Source: JANMDU01 sp031376455 | GTDB taxonomy: Bacteria; Pseudomonadota; Gammaproteobacteria; Burkholderiales; Burkholderiaceae_C | DNA: 9,703 nt | Assembly: GCA_031376455.1 (NCBI GenBank) | Contig: JANMDU010000017.1 | Location: 1-9,703 of the forward strand | Direction of reading: 5' to 3' | Shown here: piece by piece, positions 1-6,787 of the stretch | Layout: each line of letters starts with the position of its first letter | How positions within the stretch are numbered: the first letter of the stretch is position 1 | Made by a program: the position numbers and the translations under genes | Notes under the pieces: model-generated | Seen by the model: the letters and a program-made list of their open reading frames with translations, nothing else | What the model was told of the DNA's origin: nothing | Database searches by the model: none

Positions 1-1035
1 GCCGTTTTTGTTGATCGTCATGTAGGCGTCGCCCAAAATGGCCTCGGCTTCTTTGCCGGTGATATTTTTGTTGCGCAGATCGACCAGCATGACGTGGCTT
101 TCTGTGCGACCGCTGACGATACGCAGGCCGCGCTGCACCAAGGTTTCAGCGATGATTTGGGCGTTTTTAATGACTTGCTGCTGATACACCTTAAAGCTGG
201 GCTCCAGCGCTTCTTTGAACGCAATGGCTTTGGCTGCGATGACGTGCATGAGCGGGCCGCCTTGCAGGCCGGGAAATACGGCGCTATTGATCGCCTTCTC
301 GTGCTCGGCCTTCATCAAAATAATGCCGCCGCGCGGGCCGCGCAGGCTTTTATGTGTGGTCGAGGTCACGACATCGGCATGCGGAATCGGGCTGGGATAC
401 ACGCCGCCGGCAATCAAGCCAGAATAATGCGCCATATCGACCATGAAAATCGCGCCAATGGCTTTGGCAACTTTGGCGAAGCGCTCGAAGTCAATTTTCA
501 AAGCATAAGCCGAAGCTCCGGCGATGATGAGCTTGGGCTTTTTCTCATGCGCTAAGCGCTCCATCGCGTCGTAATCAATCTCTTCTTTGGCATTGAGCCC
601 GTAAGAGACGACGTTGAACCATTTGCCGCTCATGTTCAGCGGCATGCCATGTGTGAGATGGCCGCCTTCAGCAAGGCTCATGCCCATGATGGTGTCGCCG
701 GGCTTTAAGAATGCGAGAAAGACGGCTTGGTTGGCCGACGCGCCACAATGCGGCTGCACGTTGGCGCAATCTGCGCCGAAGAGCTGCTTGACGCGATGGA
801 TGGCGAGGGTTTCGGCGACATCCACGTTGACGCAACCACCGTAGTAGCGCTTACCGGGGTAGCCTTCGGCATACTTGTTTGTGAATTGTGTGCCTTGCGC
901 GGCCATGACGGCGGGGGAGGCGTAATTCTCACTGGCAATCAGCTCTATGTGGTGTTCTTGGCGCGCATTTTCGGCTTGGATTGCGGCAAAGAGCTCGGGA
1001 TCGGTTTGTTCGATGAGGATGGAGCGGTTAAACAT
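1..1035 (-). CDS. glyA: Serine hydroxymethyltransferase, 3' end missing
   Basis: GlyA is a cytosolic PLP enzyme that interconverts serine and glycine while passing a one-carbon unit to tetrahydrofolate. The frame starts at ATG 1035 on the minus strand (MFNRS...) and stays open to base 1, giving 345 codons of a family usually about 415 residues long, so roughly the last 70 are outside the window. Visible hallmarks are IELIASENYAS near the N-terminus, NKYAEGYPGKRYYGG, QPHCGASANQAVF, MVDMAHYSGLIAGG and TSTTHKSLRGPRGG. The Lys in the last motif is codon 229, the same number as the PLP Schiff-base lysine of E. coli GlyA. A CAGGA ribosome-binding site lies 9 nt upstream of the ATG. The gene points away from the SLT gene's terminator, so it has its own leader of about 210 nt. 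No disruption is seen. Confidence 0.97.
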   Translation of the reverse strand, partial: MFNRSILIEQTDPELFAAIQAENARQEHHIELIASENYASPAVMAAQGTQFTNKYAEGYPGKRYYGGCVNVDVAETLAIHRVKQLFGADCANVQPHCGASANQAVFLAFLKPGDTIMGMSLAEGGHLTHGMPLNMSGKWFNVVSYGLNAKEEIDYDAMERLAHEKKPKLIIAGASAYALKIDFERFAKVAKAIGAIFMVDMAHYSGLIAGGVYPSPIPHADVVTSTTHKSLRGPRGGIILMKAEHEKAINSAVFPGLQGGPLMHVIAAKAIAFKEALEPSFKVYQQQVIKNAQIIAETLVQRGLRIVSGRTESHVMLVDLRNKNITGKEAEAILGDAYMTINKNG

Positions 1036-1063
1036 GGTTGGCAGTCCTGAAGAGGAAAGGATG

Positions 1064-1083
1064 CCTGATCGAAATGGATCAGG
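1064..1083 (-). promoter_or_regulatory. Hairpin in the glyA leader just upstream of the RBS
   Basis: A perfect 7-bp inverted repeat, CCTGATC and GATCAGG around a 6-nt loop, lies about 15 nt upstream of the glyA Shine-Dalgarno. No U-tract follows it on the minus strand, so it is not an intrinsic terminator. A second small stem (GCACC-AGC-GGTGC on the plus strand, 1134-1146) lies further upstream in the same leader. I do not recognise either as part of a known riboswitch. A role in translation or mRNA stability is inference only. Confidence 0.35.
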
Positions 1084-1221
1084 GCTGCCCAGGCGCACGG
1101 CTGAACGCTGCTGTTTCGAAGAGATATCCCCAAGCACCAGCGGTGCGCTTCCTAGTGGTATCCCACATCGACAGAAGATTCTGCTTATCGCCAGTCGCGC
1201 ACAACTCAAGTTTAGCTGACT

Positions 1222-1236
1222 GATGCACACTGCATC
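1222..1236. repeat. Small perfect inverted repeat between the SLT terminator and the glyA leader
   Basis: GATGCA and TGCATC flank a CAC spacer, giving a 15-bp operator-like dyad. It lies 14 bp outside the SLT gene's terminator and about 190 bp upstream of the glyA start, where a glyA promoter region is expected. No regulator consensus that I recognise matches it, and a dyad this short can occur by chance. Confidence 0.25.
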
Positions 1237-1249
1237 GCACTGTGGGCAC

Positions 1250-1273
1250 AAAAAAACCGGGCGAGCCCGGTTT
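1250..1273 (-). terminator. Intrinsic terminator of the SLT lytic transglycosylase gene
   Basis: Read on the minus strand, AAACCGGGC and GCCCGGTTT form a perfect GC-rich stem closed by a very short loop, followed at once by a run of Ts (plus-strand A tract 1250-1256). It starts about 18 nt after the stop codon of the SLT gene. This is the textbook rho-independent layout, and it separates that gene from glyA, which reads in the same direction downstream. Confidence 0.9.
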
Positions 1274-1291
1274 GTTGAGATGGCAATCAGG

Positions 1292-2113
1292 TTACAGTGC
1301 AGCAATTTTCTCTGGATCGGCGACTGGCGCGGTTGGCGCGGGCGCGAGTGCTGGCAAGGTAGCTGGCTGGGCGGGTGTGGTCAAAGGCACATTTTGGCCA
1401 AGCGCGACCGAGCGCAAGCGCGCTTGCTCGGCGAGCACCTTAGCCGTGTAACCTCCCTCGGTGGCATCGCTGGTTGCGCCGACGTATTGGCGCAGGCCAC
1501 CTTCAACAGATCCGGCGCGTGCAATGCATTCCTGCAGCACTTTAACCCCAACGCGCAAATTCGTCACAGGATCAAAAGCGGCCAAATTGCCACCAAAGCC
1601 TTCATATTTATCCGTATGAATCTTCGTCATCACCTGCATCAAGCCCTGCGCGCCCACCGGGCTTTGTGCAAATGGGTTGAAGCTGGATTCCACGGCCATG
1701 ATGGCAAGGATCAATGTGGGATCAAGCTTGGTTTTGCTGCCGATCTCGTAGGCCTCGGCCACCAATGCGCCTAATGGCTCGGGCGCGACACGGTATTTTT
1801 TGGAGAGCCAAAAGGCCACAGCAGCCTGCTGTTTGGGCAAATCCTTCAAATCGGTGGCTGTGGCGCGATCAATGGCATCGGGCTCAGAAGCGATGAGGGT
1901 TGAATCGGACGCTGTTTGCCTAGATTGCAGCCAGCCCAAGAGAGCGGTTTCGCCTTCAGCGCGCAGCTCTGGCTTGAAAACAATGGCTGAAACGGCCAAA
2001 GCCGCTACCAATCCCAGCATGGCGAGGCCATTGTGGGCAATTTCAAAGCAGCCATGCGCGATGTCTTTGAAGAAGACTTGCACGCCGCTGCTTATTTTTT
2101 CGATCGCTGTCAT
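1292..2113 (-). CDS. Membrane-anchored SLT-domain lytic transglycosylase
   Basis: This is a predicted peptidoglycan lytic transglycosylase acting in the periplasm. With the start at ATG 2113 the protein has 273 residues. In order it has a short cytoplasmic N-terminus, one membrane segment at about 29-46, a linker, and a goose-type-lysozyme/SLT domain at about 113-240. The catalytic glutamate is E142 in MAVESSFNP, followed by the family block GAQGLMQVM at 154-162. The tail (245-268) is rich in Ala and Pro. Where most SLT proteins have AYNAG, this one reads QYVGA (209-213). A GTG at 2143 would add 10 residues, but only the ATG has a good ribosome-binding site. The gene has its own terminator. 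Family assignment is firm. The exact subfamily and substrate range are not known to me. Confidence 0.9.
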   Translation of the reverse strand: MTAIEKISSGVQVFFKDIAHGCFEIAHNGLAMLGLVAALAVSAIVFKPELRAEGETALLGWLQSRQTASDSTLIASEPDAIDRATATDLKDLPKQQAAVAFWLSKKYRVAPEPLGALVAEAYEIGSKTKLDPTLILAIMAVESSFNPFAQSPVGAQGLMQVMTKIHTDKYEGFGGNLAAFDPVTNLRVGVKVLQECIARAGSVEGGLRQYVGATSDATEGGYTAKVLAEQARLRSVALGQNVPLTTPAQPATLPALAPAPTAPVADPEKIAAL

Positions 2114-2121
2114 CAGCAATG

Positions 2122-2129
2122 CCTTTCTT
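2122..2129 (-). promoter_or_regulatory. Ribosome-binding site that decides the SLT gene start
   Basis: On the minus strand AAGAAAGG is followed by 8 nt and then ATG 2113. The alternative GTG codons at 2143 and 2134 have no comparable purine block at the right distance, so the ATG is preferred. Confidence 0.6.
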
Positions 2130-2412
2130 TGCACAAAATTCACTTTTTTTGTAGCACGGTCGTTCCATCGGACGGCCAGAGCATTTCAAAAAGCATTTCG
2201 TTTTTGATTGGACCTGTGTTGCGATGTGCGCTAGTGGCGATGTCCCTTTTTCAAGGTCGATCAATCCATTGCTGCTTTCACGGCAACGCGTTGCTGGTGG
2301 CTTCGTTGCATTCATCGTGTTAATCGCGTTGAAATGCTTTGAACCCAGCTTCCCTCCGTATTCAATCAGGGGGAGATGTGAACCTGCCTGTATGGTGCTC
2401 CTAAGGCTCGGC

Positions 2413-2439
2413 TTGTCGTAACGACTGTTTGATTATAAA
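2413..2439 (+). promoter_or_regulatory. Possible sigma-70-type promoter for the ligase-like gene
   Basis: TTGTCG (2413-2418) and TATAAA (2434-2439) resemble -35 and -10 boxes, but the 15-bp spacer is shorter than the usual 17. If used, it would give a leader of about 210 nt that includes the inverted repeats at 2452-2535. The call rests on sequence resemblance only. Confidence 0.25.
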
Positions 2440-2501
2440 TCGGCCACATAACCAGTCAATTATGAAAAATGGGTTTGTTATTCTAATTCCGTGTGATTTT
2501 T

Positions 2502-2535
2502 GGCAAAAAAATACTGAATAGACTGGTTTTTTGCC
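2502..2535. repeat. Inverted repeat in the leader of the ligase-like gene, overlapped by a competing pair
   Basis: GGCAAAAAA (2502-2510) and TTTTTTGCC (2527-2535) form a perfect 9-bp pair with a 16-nt loop. The last six loop bases, GACTGG (2521-2526), are also the complement of CCAGTC at 2452-2457. The two pairings share neither arm, but they are nested awkwardly enough that they would probably compete or form a larger structure. No U-run follows, so a terminator is unlikely. Function unknown. Confidence 0.45.
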
Positions 2536-2656
2536 CAAATTGCCCAGATTGCGCGATTTGCGCGCGGGAAACCAAGTCTGAGCAACGACAATCTATCTCT
2601 TGCAGCTTGCTCTCATGCCTTGCTGATGTTGAGTTATTGAATGTTCATTAAATTTT

Positions 2657-4924
2657 ATGGCAAAGAAAAAGCGCGTTAATTCATCGAAAGCAGACGTTGA
2701 GCCAGTATTGCTAAGCACAGTGCAGGTTGCTCCGACCTCTTCAGACGCTCAGGGCAACATTGAAATTCAGCCCGCCAAGCCTAAAGCTCGGCCTGTGCTG
2801 GCATTGCCTGTTGAAATTGGCAAAGGCGACTGGACGGCGATCATCCTCAGTTTGATGATCTTCTTTACACCAGCTCTCGGCGTACCGCACGAAATGATGC
2901 TGCAAGACACACTCAAATCCATTATTGTGGCTTTTATGAGTCTTGGCGCGGCCTTGTTTTTATTTTGGAATCAGCGCAATCGGCGCGATGCGCTGCGCTG
3001 GCATTTTCTGATGTGGCTACCGATCATGCTTTGCGTTTATGCATTGGGCAGTATGGTTTGGGCGCATACCTATTTGGCAGGTGTCGAGGCGATTCGTTGG
3101 TTTTTGTTTGCGGTGATTGTCTGGCTGGTGCTGAACTGCATGACGCGCGAACGGCTGCCGATGCTGGTGTGGGCGATACATTTAGGGGCGCTTGCTGTGG
3201 CGCTCTTAGGCGCGGCTCAATATTGGTTTGACGTGAAATTCATTCCGCAGGGCCCCAATCCAGCAGCCACTTTTGTGAACCGCAACTTTGCAGCGGAGTT
3301 TGTCTGTACGACGTTGGTGTTTTCTGCTTGGTTGATATTTAGGGAGCGCCGCACACCCGTGCTTGCCTTTTTGGCAGCGTCAACGAGCTTCCACTTTTTG
3401 TTTTTGATGATGTGCGGTACGCGTGCGGCGTTGCTCGCCAGCTATGCCAGCTTTGTGCTGATCGCGATCTTGGCTTGGAAATTTCGCTCTTTGCTGGCGT
3501 TTCGCGCTTGGAATGCGAGCCAGCGCATTATCGTGCCAGCTGCCATGTTGCTCGTATTCTTTGGCTTGGGCTTTATTCCGTCTGGCAATGCATCGCCTGA
3601 ATTCAAAGGTGCAACGCCGCTAGAGCGTGTGGTCAAGCGTACTCAAGCAATTCAGGCGGCTGACGGTACGTTGGGCGTTCGTCTCGTGATGTGGAAAGCC
3701 AGCTGGACGATGATCAAAGCGCGTCCACTCTCGGGCGTGGGCGCGGGCACTTGGGAGGCGGATATTCCGCTGTACCAAGCCAAAGGCTCTCAGCTGGAGA
3801 CAGATTACTATGTTCACAATGAATTGATTCAGGTGGTGGCTGAATATGGCATCGTGGGCTGGTTGTTCTTGCTGGGCTTGACGACTTATGCATTGCGCAG
3901 TGCATGGCTGGTGCTTCGTGCGAGAACAGAAGCTGAGATGCAAGAAGGGCTCGTTAGAGGGGTTGCATTGATCAGTTTGACTGCACTGATGACTGTCTCC
4001 AACATTGGTTTTCCTTGGCGCTTGGCTACGACGGGCGTGATGTTTGCGCTTTGCTTTGGCATCATGGCTGCTTGCGATGCGCGGCAGGGCATGCGAGGTT
4101 TGCTTGGCGCTCAGAGACTGCCGTGGTCGCCGGGTGCATCGCAAACGGCTGCAGTCGTCACAGTAGGCTGCTTAGCTTTAGCAGGATACATCTCCTACAA
4201 GGCAGCAGAATGCGAACAAAAAATTGTGCAGGCTGTCAAGATGGCGTTGTCGATTTCGGCTTCGGGTACGCCAAACAGCCCCAGATTTGACAAAACAAAG
4301 CGCGAAATGTTGCAGCTAGCCAGAGAAGGCACAGATATCAACCCCCATTACCGCAAAATCACGCCGATGCTAGGCGATGAGCTGGCCAAATGGGGCGATT
4401 GGAAAAATGCGGTGTGGGTATGGGAGAGTGTGCTGAGCTCGCGGCCTTATGTGGCGGCGATTGCGAGCAATGTGGCGCGCGGGCACATGGCACTGGGCAA
4501 TCTCGATAAATCGTTTGAGTTTTTGAAGAAAGCGCAAGTCGTGCAGCCGGACGCGGTGAGCGTGCGATCTTTAGAAGTGATTTTGCTCTCGCGCACAGGC
4601 AAGGAGGCGCGGGCGCTGGAGCGCGCTCGCGATGCCTATGCTGCTATGGCGATGGACTTTGACATGATGAACTCGGCATATATCCTTGGCATACGCGCGA
4701 GCGATTTTAAATTTGCTATTGAAGCGATGACGCTGCGCAACGAAGCTGTGCCCACGCAGGCGGTTGATGGCTGGGTCAAGATTGGCACCATCTACGATCA
4801 GTATCTCAAAGACGAGGCCAAAGCAGTCGATGCTTATCGCAAAGCCTATGAGGCTGGTGGTAAAAAGCCTGAATTGCTCGCGCAAATTCCGTCGGCTTAT
4901 CACGGGCGGATGGCGCTTCCTTAA
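2657..4924 (+). CDS. O-antigen ligase/polymerase or PglL-like membrane protein with TPR-like C-terminus
   Basis: This is a 755-residue inner-membrane protein of the Wzy_C superfamily, whose members ligate or polymerise lipid-linked glycans or move them onto proteins at the periplasmic face. A polar N-terminal tail (1-55) is followed by about a dozen hydrophobic segments between 59 and 515. The core carries TFVNRNFAAEF (205-215), CGTRAALL with the conserved Arg (R256), and a large loop with VHNELIQVVAEYGIVGW (386-402), where the His is the family's signature residue. From about 560 to 740 there are helical TPR-like repeats (GHMALGNLDKSFEFLKKA and AVDAYRKAYEAGG). It stands alone: no glycosyltransferase, flippase or pilin gene is in view, so the acceptor cannot be deduced. 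Ligase (WaaL), polymerase (Wzy) and protein O-oligosaccharyltransferase (PglL/PilO) all remain possible. Confidence 0.85.
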   Translation: MAKKKRVNSSKADVEPVLLSTVQVAPTSSDAQGNIEIQPAKPKARPVLALPVEIGKGDWTAIILSLMIFFTPALGVPHEMMLQDTLKSIIVAFMSLGAALFLFWNQRNRRDALRWHFLMWLPIMLCVYALGSMVWAHTYLAGVEAIRWFLFAVIVWLVLNCMTRERLPMLVWAIHLGALAVALLGAAQYWFDVKFIPQGPNPAATFVNRNFAAEFVCTTLVFSAWLIFRERRTPVLAFLAASTSFHFLFLMMCGTRAALLASYASFVLIAILAWKFRSLLAFRAWNASQRIIVPAAMLLVFFGLGFIPSGNASPEFKGATPLERVVKRTQAIQAADGTLGVRLVMWKASWTMIKARPLSGVGAGTWEADIPLYQAKGSQLETDYYVHNELIQVVAEYGIVGWLFLLGLTTYALRSAWLVLRARTEAEMQEGLVRGVALISLTALMTVSNIGFPWRLATTGVMFALCFGIMAACDARQGMRGLLGAQRLPWSPGASQTAAVVTVGCLALAGYISYKAAECEQKIVQAVKMALSISASGTPNSPRFDKTKREMLQLAREGTDINPHYRKITPMLGDELAKWGDWKNAVWVWESVLSSRPYVAAIASNVARGHMALGNLDKSFEFLKKAQVVQPDAVSVRSLEVILLSRTGKEARALERARDAYAAMAMDFDMMNSAYILGIRASDFKFAIEAMTLRNEAVPTQAVDGWVKIGTIYDQYLKDEAKAVDAYRKAYEAGGKKPELLAQIPSAYHGRMALP

Positions 4925-4951
4925 CTGTGAATGGGATGTGAAACCGCCTGA

Positions 4952-5803
4952 CTAGCGCCAATTCAACGATGCATTTATTTGTAGCGATGCGTTGCCATGG
5001 TGAGGGTGAGTCACTTCGGTCACTTTCAGCCCAAGCTTAGCTTCAAAGACAGCCACCATGCTGGACCGCGTGCCGTAGCTAGGCAGGGTGTGCGGGTGGC
5101 TGACGAAGACGCTGGAAAGAGCGAGTTCTAATTCTTGGGACACGCCTGTCGCAGGGAGATCGGCTCCGAGAGGTTTGCTTTCGTCGACCAATACTTGCAA
5201 ATTGTGCGCAGTCAGTTGCTGGGCATCTGCGCTTTTCAAGCTGTGCTTCAAGGCGTTTTTCAGATGCTGAGTTTTTGGCCACGGCGTGTCCAGCGCGGCA
5301 TTAGACAGACCATACACTGCGCCCCAAGGCATCTCCATTGCTATTAATTGAGTAGCATTCTGCGCAGATGATACGCCGGCTAGCGGCTTAAAATGCTTAA
5401 AATTTTGTTGATTGCTGAAATAGAAGCATTGCTTGGAGTTCCAATCGCCCACGATCAAGTTAAAGCCTTGGTAGCGCTGCGGCTCCATGCTTTTTACCCA
5501 CTGCTCGGCTGACAAATCACTGTTCAGCCAACCCAGCGCCAAGCCGCCTCGGCTGATGGGCTCGGCGGGCGCTATGGATTGCGGATCGCGCACATTGGTC
5601 AGCATGGCAAAGCGACCGCTCTGCGAGAAGCCCATCCATGTGCCGCCGTCTTTTAAATCGCGGCCTGATAAGACGCTTGCACCGCTAGGCGACTGCCAAA
5701 GCGCGAGTGGGGCGGTGGGGCGCTCTAAGAATTCATCACGATTGGCTGCAATGACGAACGGAAAACGCTCACTTGCACCCCAAGCCAATGCGATCAAGCA
5801 CAT
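4952..5803 (-). CDS. NRDE/TANGO2-family protein with a repeat-derived insertion
   Basis: This 283-residue cytosolic protein belongs to the NRDE family, homologous to eukaryotic TANGO2. It opens with MCLIALAW and has the family signature AANRDEFLERPT (19-30), then LSGRDLKDGGTWMGFSQSGRFAMLTN (46-70), VYGLSNAALDTPWPK (163-177) and YGTRSSMV near the C-terminus. Animal homologues have been linked to haem trafficking; the bacterial function is not established. It starts 9 nt after the ygfZ stop, so the two are probably co-transcribed, although no strong ribosome-binding site is visible. Residues 141-155 are encoded by a copy of the 42-bp dispersed repeat. As I remember relatives, they run almost directly from a PL-like residue pair into GVYGLSN, so the segment up to about residue 160 looks inserted. 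The 3' end is convergent with the ligase-like gene, 27 nt away, with no terminator seen. Confidence 0.9.
   Translation of the reverse strand: MCLIALAWGASERFPFVIAANRDEFLERPTAPLALWQSPSGASVLSGRDLKDGGTWMGFSQSGRFAMLTNVRDPQSIAPAEPISRGGLALGWLNSDLSAEQWVKSMEPQRYQGFNLIVGDWNSKQCFYFSNQQNFKHFKPLAGVSSAQNATQLIAMEMPWGAVYGLSNAALDTPWPKTQHLKNALKHSLKSADAQQLTAHNLQVLVDESKPLGADLPATGVSQELELALSSVFVSHPHTLPSYGTRSSMVAVFEAKLGLKVTEVTHPHHGNASLQINASLNWR
5341..5382 (-). repeat. Dispersed 42-bp repeat, copy 1, inside the NRDE gene
   Basis: Read on the minus strand this copy has TAGCCGGC, a 7-nt variable part, CTGCGC, 5 nt, then GCTA and a terminal ATAG. It lines up with the three other copies without gaps. Extended by a base or two, TGCTA and TAGCA form a 5-bp stem at its far end. 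It is read by the NRDE gene in the forward direction, in the frame that splits the leading TAG, giving LAGVSSAQNATQLIA. Confidence 0.85.
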
Positions 5804-5812
5804 GGCAAGGCT

Positions 5813-6787
5813 TCAGATGTCAGCCAGCAATTCATAGGGCATGGCTTGCAGTTGCAAGCGTGGGCCGGTGGGCTCTCCGGCATGCAGGGCAGGGCTACTC
5901 TGTGCAGAAATTTGCATCGAGACAATGGCGATAAAGCCGCCTGATGGATGCTGCGCTGCCTGCGCAATTTGGCCACAGGGCTGATCGCTTTCGTCACCAT
6001 GGCTGCTGTCAAATACTTCTTGCCCGGTTTGCACTGCTTGATCGCTGGTGGCGACGAAGGCGCGCCGCTTCAACGTCCCGCGAAATTGGCTGCGAGCCAC
6101 CACCTCTTGGCCGGGATAGCAGCCTTTTTTGAAATTCACGCCGCCTACAGATTCATAGTTGAGCATCTGCGGCACAAAAGCTTCGCTGACTGCTTTTGAA
6201 AGCCGCGCGATGCCGCTGGAGATGTCGAGTGCGTTCCAAGTGGTTAGTTGTGTGGTGTTAATTGGCGCAGTGGACGAAGTAGGTGCCATAGCGCAAATTC
6301 GGATCGCACGATGTACAGAGCCGTCCGCCATATGCCCGGCCCGAAGTGCGATGATGATTTCTGTATCCAATGAGCCAGTAGCCGGCATAGAATCTGCGCG
6401 AAGTGCTATTGAATTCATAGTCTTTGTCGCATCAAGGGCGTGCTGGCCGACCAAGCCTTCTACAGATAATTCAGCAGTTACATCGGCTAATTCACATTTA
6501 GCGCGCATCACAAACATTTTCATGCGCTTAAGTGTCACGTCAAGCAAATCGCGGCTCAGAATCAGTAAAAATTCATCCTGAGATGGTTTGGCAATGATGA
6601 ACGAGGCGAGCATGCGCCCCTTCGCTGAGCACCAAGCAGCCAGCCTAGCCTCATCGGTTTTCATGAGCAACACGTCTTGCGTGAGCTGGCCTTGCAGAAA
6701 CGTGCCAGCGTCAGCGCCGCGAGCGCGGATTACGGCGAGTTCGCCATCCGGCGCATTCAAAGTCACAGAAAAATTCAAATCAATCAT
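5813..6787 (-). CDS. ygfZ: Folate-binding YgfZ/GcvT-domain protein with a repeat-derived segment
   Basis: YgfZ (bacterial counterpart of mitochondrial IBA57/CAF17) binds folate and supports certain Fe-S enzymes such as the radical-SAM MiaB. The 324-residue protein has GADAGTFLQGQLTQDV (24-39), WCSAKGRML (52-60), SEAFVPQMLNYESVGGVNFK and the diagnostic KGCYPGQEV motif (221-229) containing the conserved Cys (C223). Residues 123-137 come from a reversed copy of the dispersed 42-bp repeat, and 145-157 resemble them (IALRA--M--GS twice), in a part of the family that is normally short and variable. It is divergent from mltG with only 36 nt between the starts. Downstream, the NRDE gene follows after 9 nt. 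The start has no clear Shine-Dalgarno, but the N-terminus fits the family well. Confidence 0.92.
   Translation of the reverse strand: MIDLNFSVTLNAPDGELAVIRARGADAGTFLQGQLTQDVLLMKTDEARLAAWCSAKGRMLASFIIAKPSQDEFLLILSRDLLDVTLKRMKMFVMRAKCELADVTAELSVEGLVGQHALDATKTMNSIALRADSMPATGSLDTEIIIALRAGHMADGSVHRAIRICAMAPTSSTAPINTTQLTTWNALDISSGIARLSKAVSEAFVPQMLNYESVGGVNFKKGCYPGQEVVARSQFRGTLKRRAFVATSDQAVQTGQEVFDSSHGDESDQPCGQIAQAAQHPSGGFIAIVSMQISAQSSPALHAGEPTGPRLQLQAMPYELLADI
6323..6355. repeat. Possible decayed duplicate of the 42-bp repeat inside ygfZ
   Basis: Over 28 aligned bases this stretch matches about 20 of the neighbouring copy at 6379-6420. The shared parts include GAAGTGC and the central TATG block (read on the minus strand). 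The offset is 57 bp, 19 whole codons, and the encoded peptides share I-A-L-R-A, M and G-S in register. GAAGTGC lies in the repeat's variable part, which suggests local duplication of copy 2 rather than an independent insertion. Chance similarity is not excluded. Confidence 0.35.
6379..6420 (+). repeat. Dispersed 42-bp repeat, copy 2, inside ygfZ in reverse orientation
   Basis: This copy runs TAGCCGGC, ATAGAAT, CTGCGC, GAAGT, GCTA and ends in ATAG, the same length as the other copies. ygfZ reads it backwards and encodes TMNSIALRADSMPAT (residues 123-137) without a stop. The unused forward frame is also open (AGIESARSAIEFI). Confidence 0.85.

Larger units (their letters stand above)
2144..2656. 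other. Divergent intergenic region of about 510 nt with several inverted repeats
   Basis: This stretch separates the minus-strand SLT gene from the plus-strand ligase-like gene. No open frame here has family resemblance or a convincing start, and no tRNA, sRNA or IS end was recognised. It holds a 12-bp perfect palindrome GCAACGCGTTGC (2283-2294). It also holds a distant inverted pair AAAGCATTTC (2190-2199) and GAAATGCTTT (2331-2340), and AT-rich DNA at 2430-2530 with a strong inverted repeat. The promoters for both flanking genes must lie in it. The start at 2657 has no clear Shine-Dalgarno, and an in-frame TGA at 2630-2632 excludes a longer product. Confidence 0.6.

Noticed and set aside
94..555. 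Open plus-strand frames across the glyA region
   Set aside because: They are antisense to an unmistakable GlyA frame and resemble no protein family.
1036..1249. Glycine riboswitch upstream of glyA
   Set aside because: The conserved paired cores of that riboswitch are not recognisable; only simple hairpins are present.
2283..2294. 12-bp palindrome GCAACGCGTTGC as a specific operator
   Set aside because: It is a perfect palindrome, but nothing ties it to a known regulator and it is far from either start. It is mentioned only in the intergenic entry.
2043..2421. Short open frames in the 2.1-2.4 kb intergenic region on both strands
   Set aside because: Composition is unlike the neighbouring genes, no ribosome-binding site was found, some overlap the SLT gene, and no domain is recognisable.
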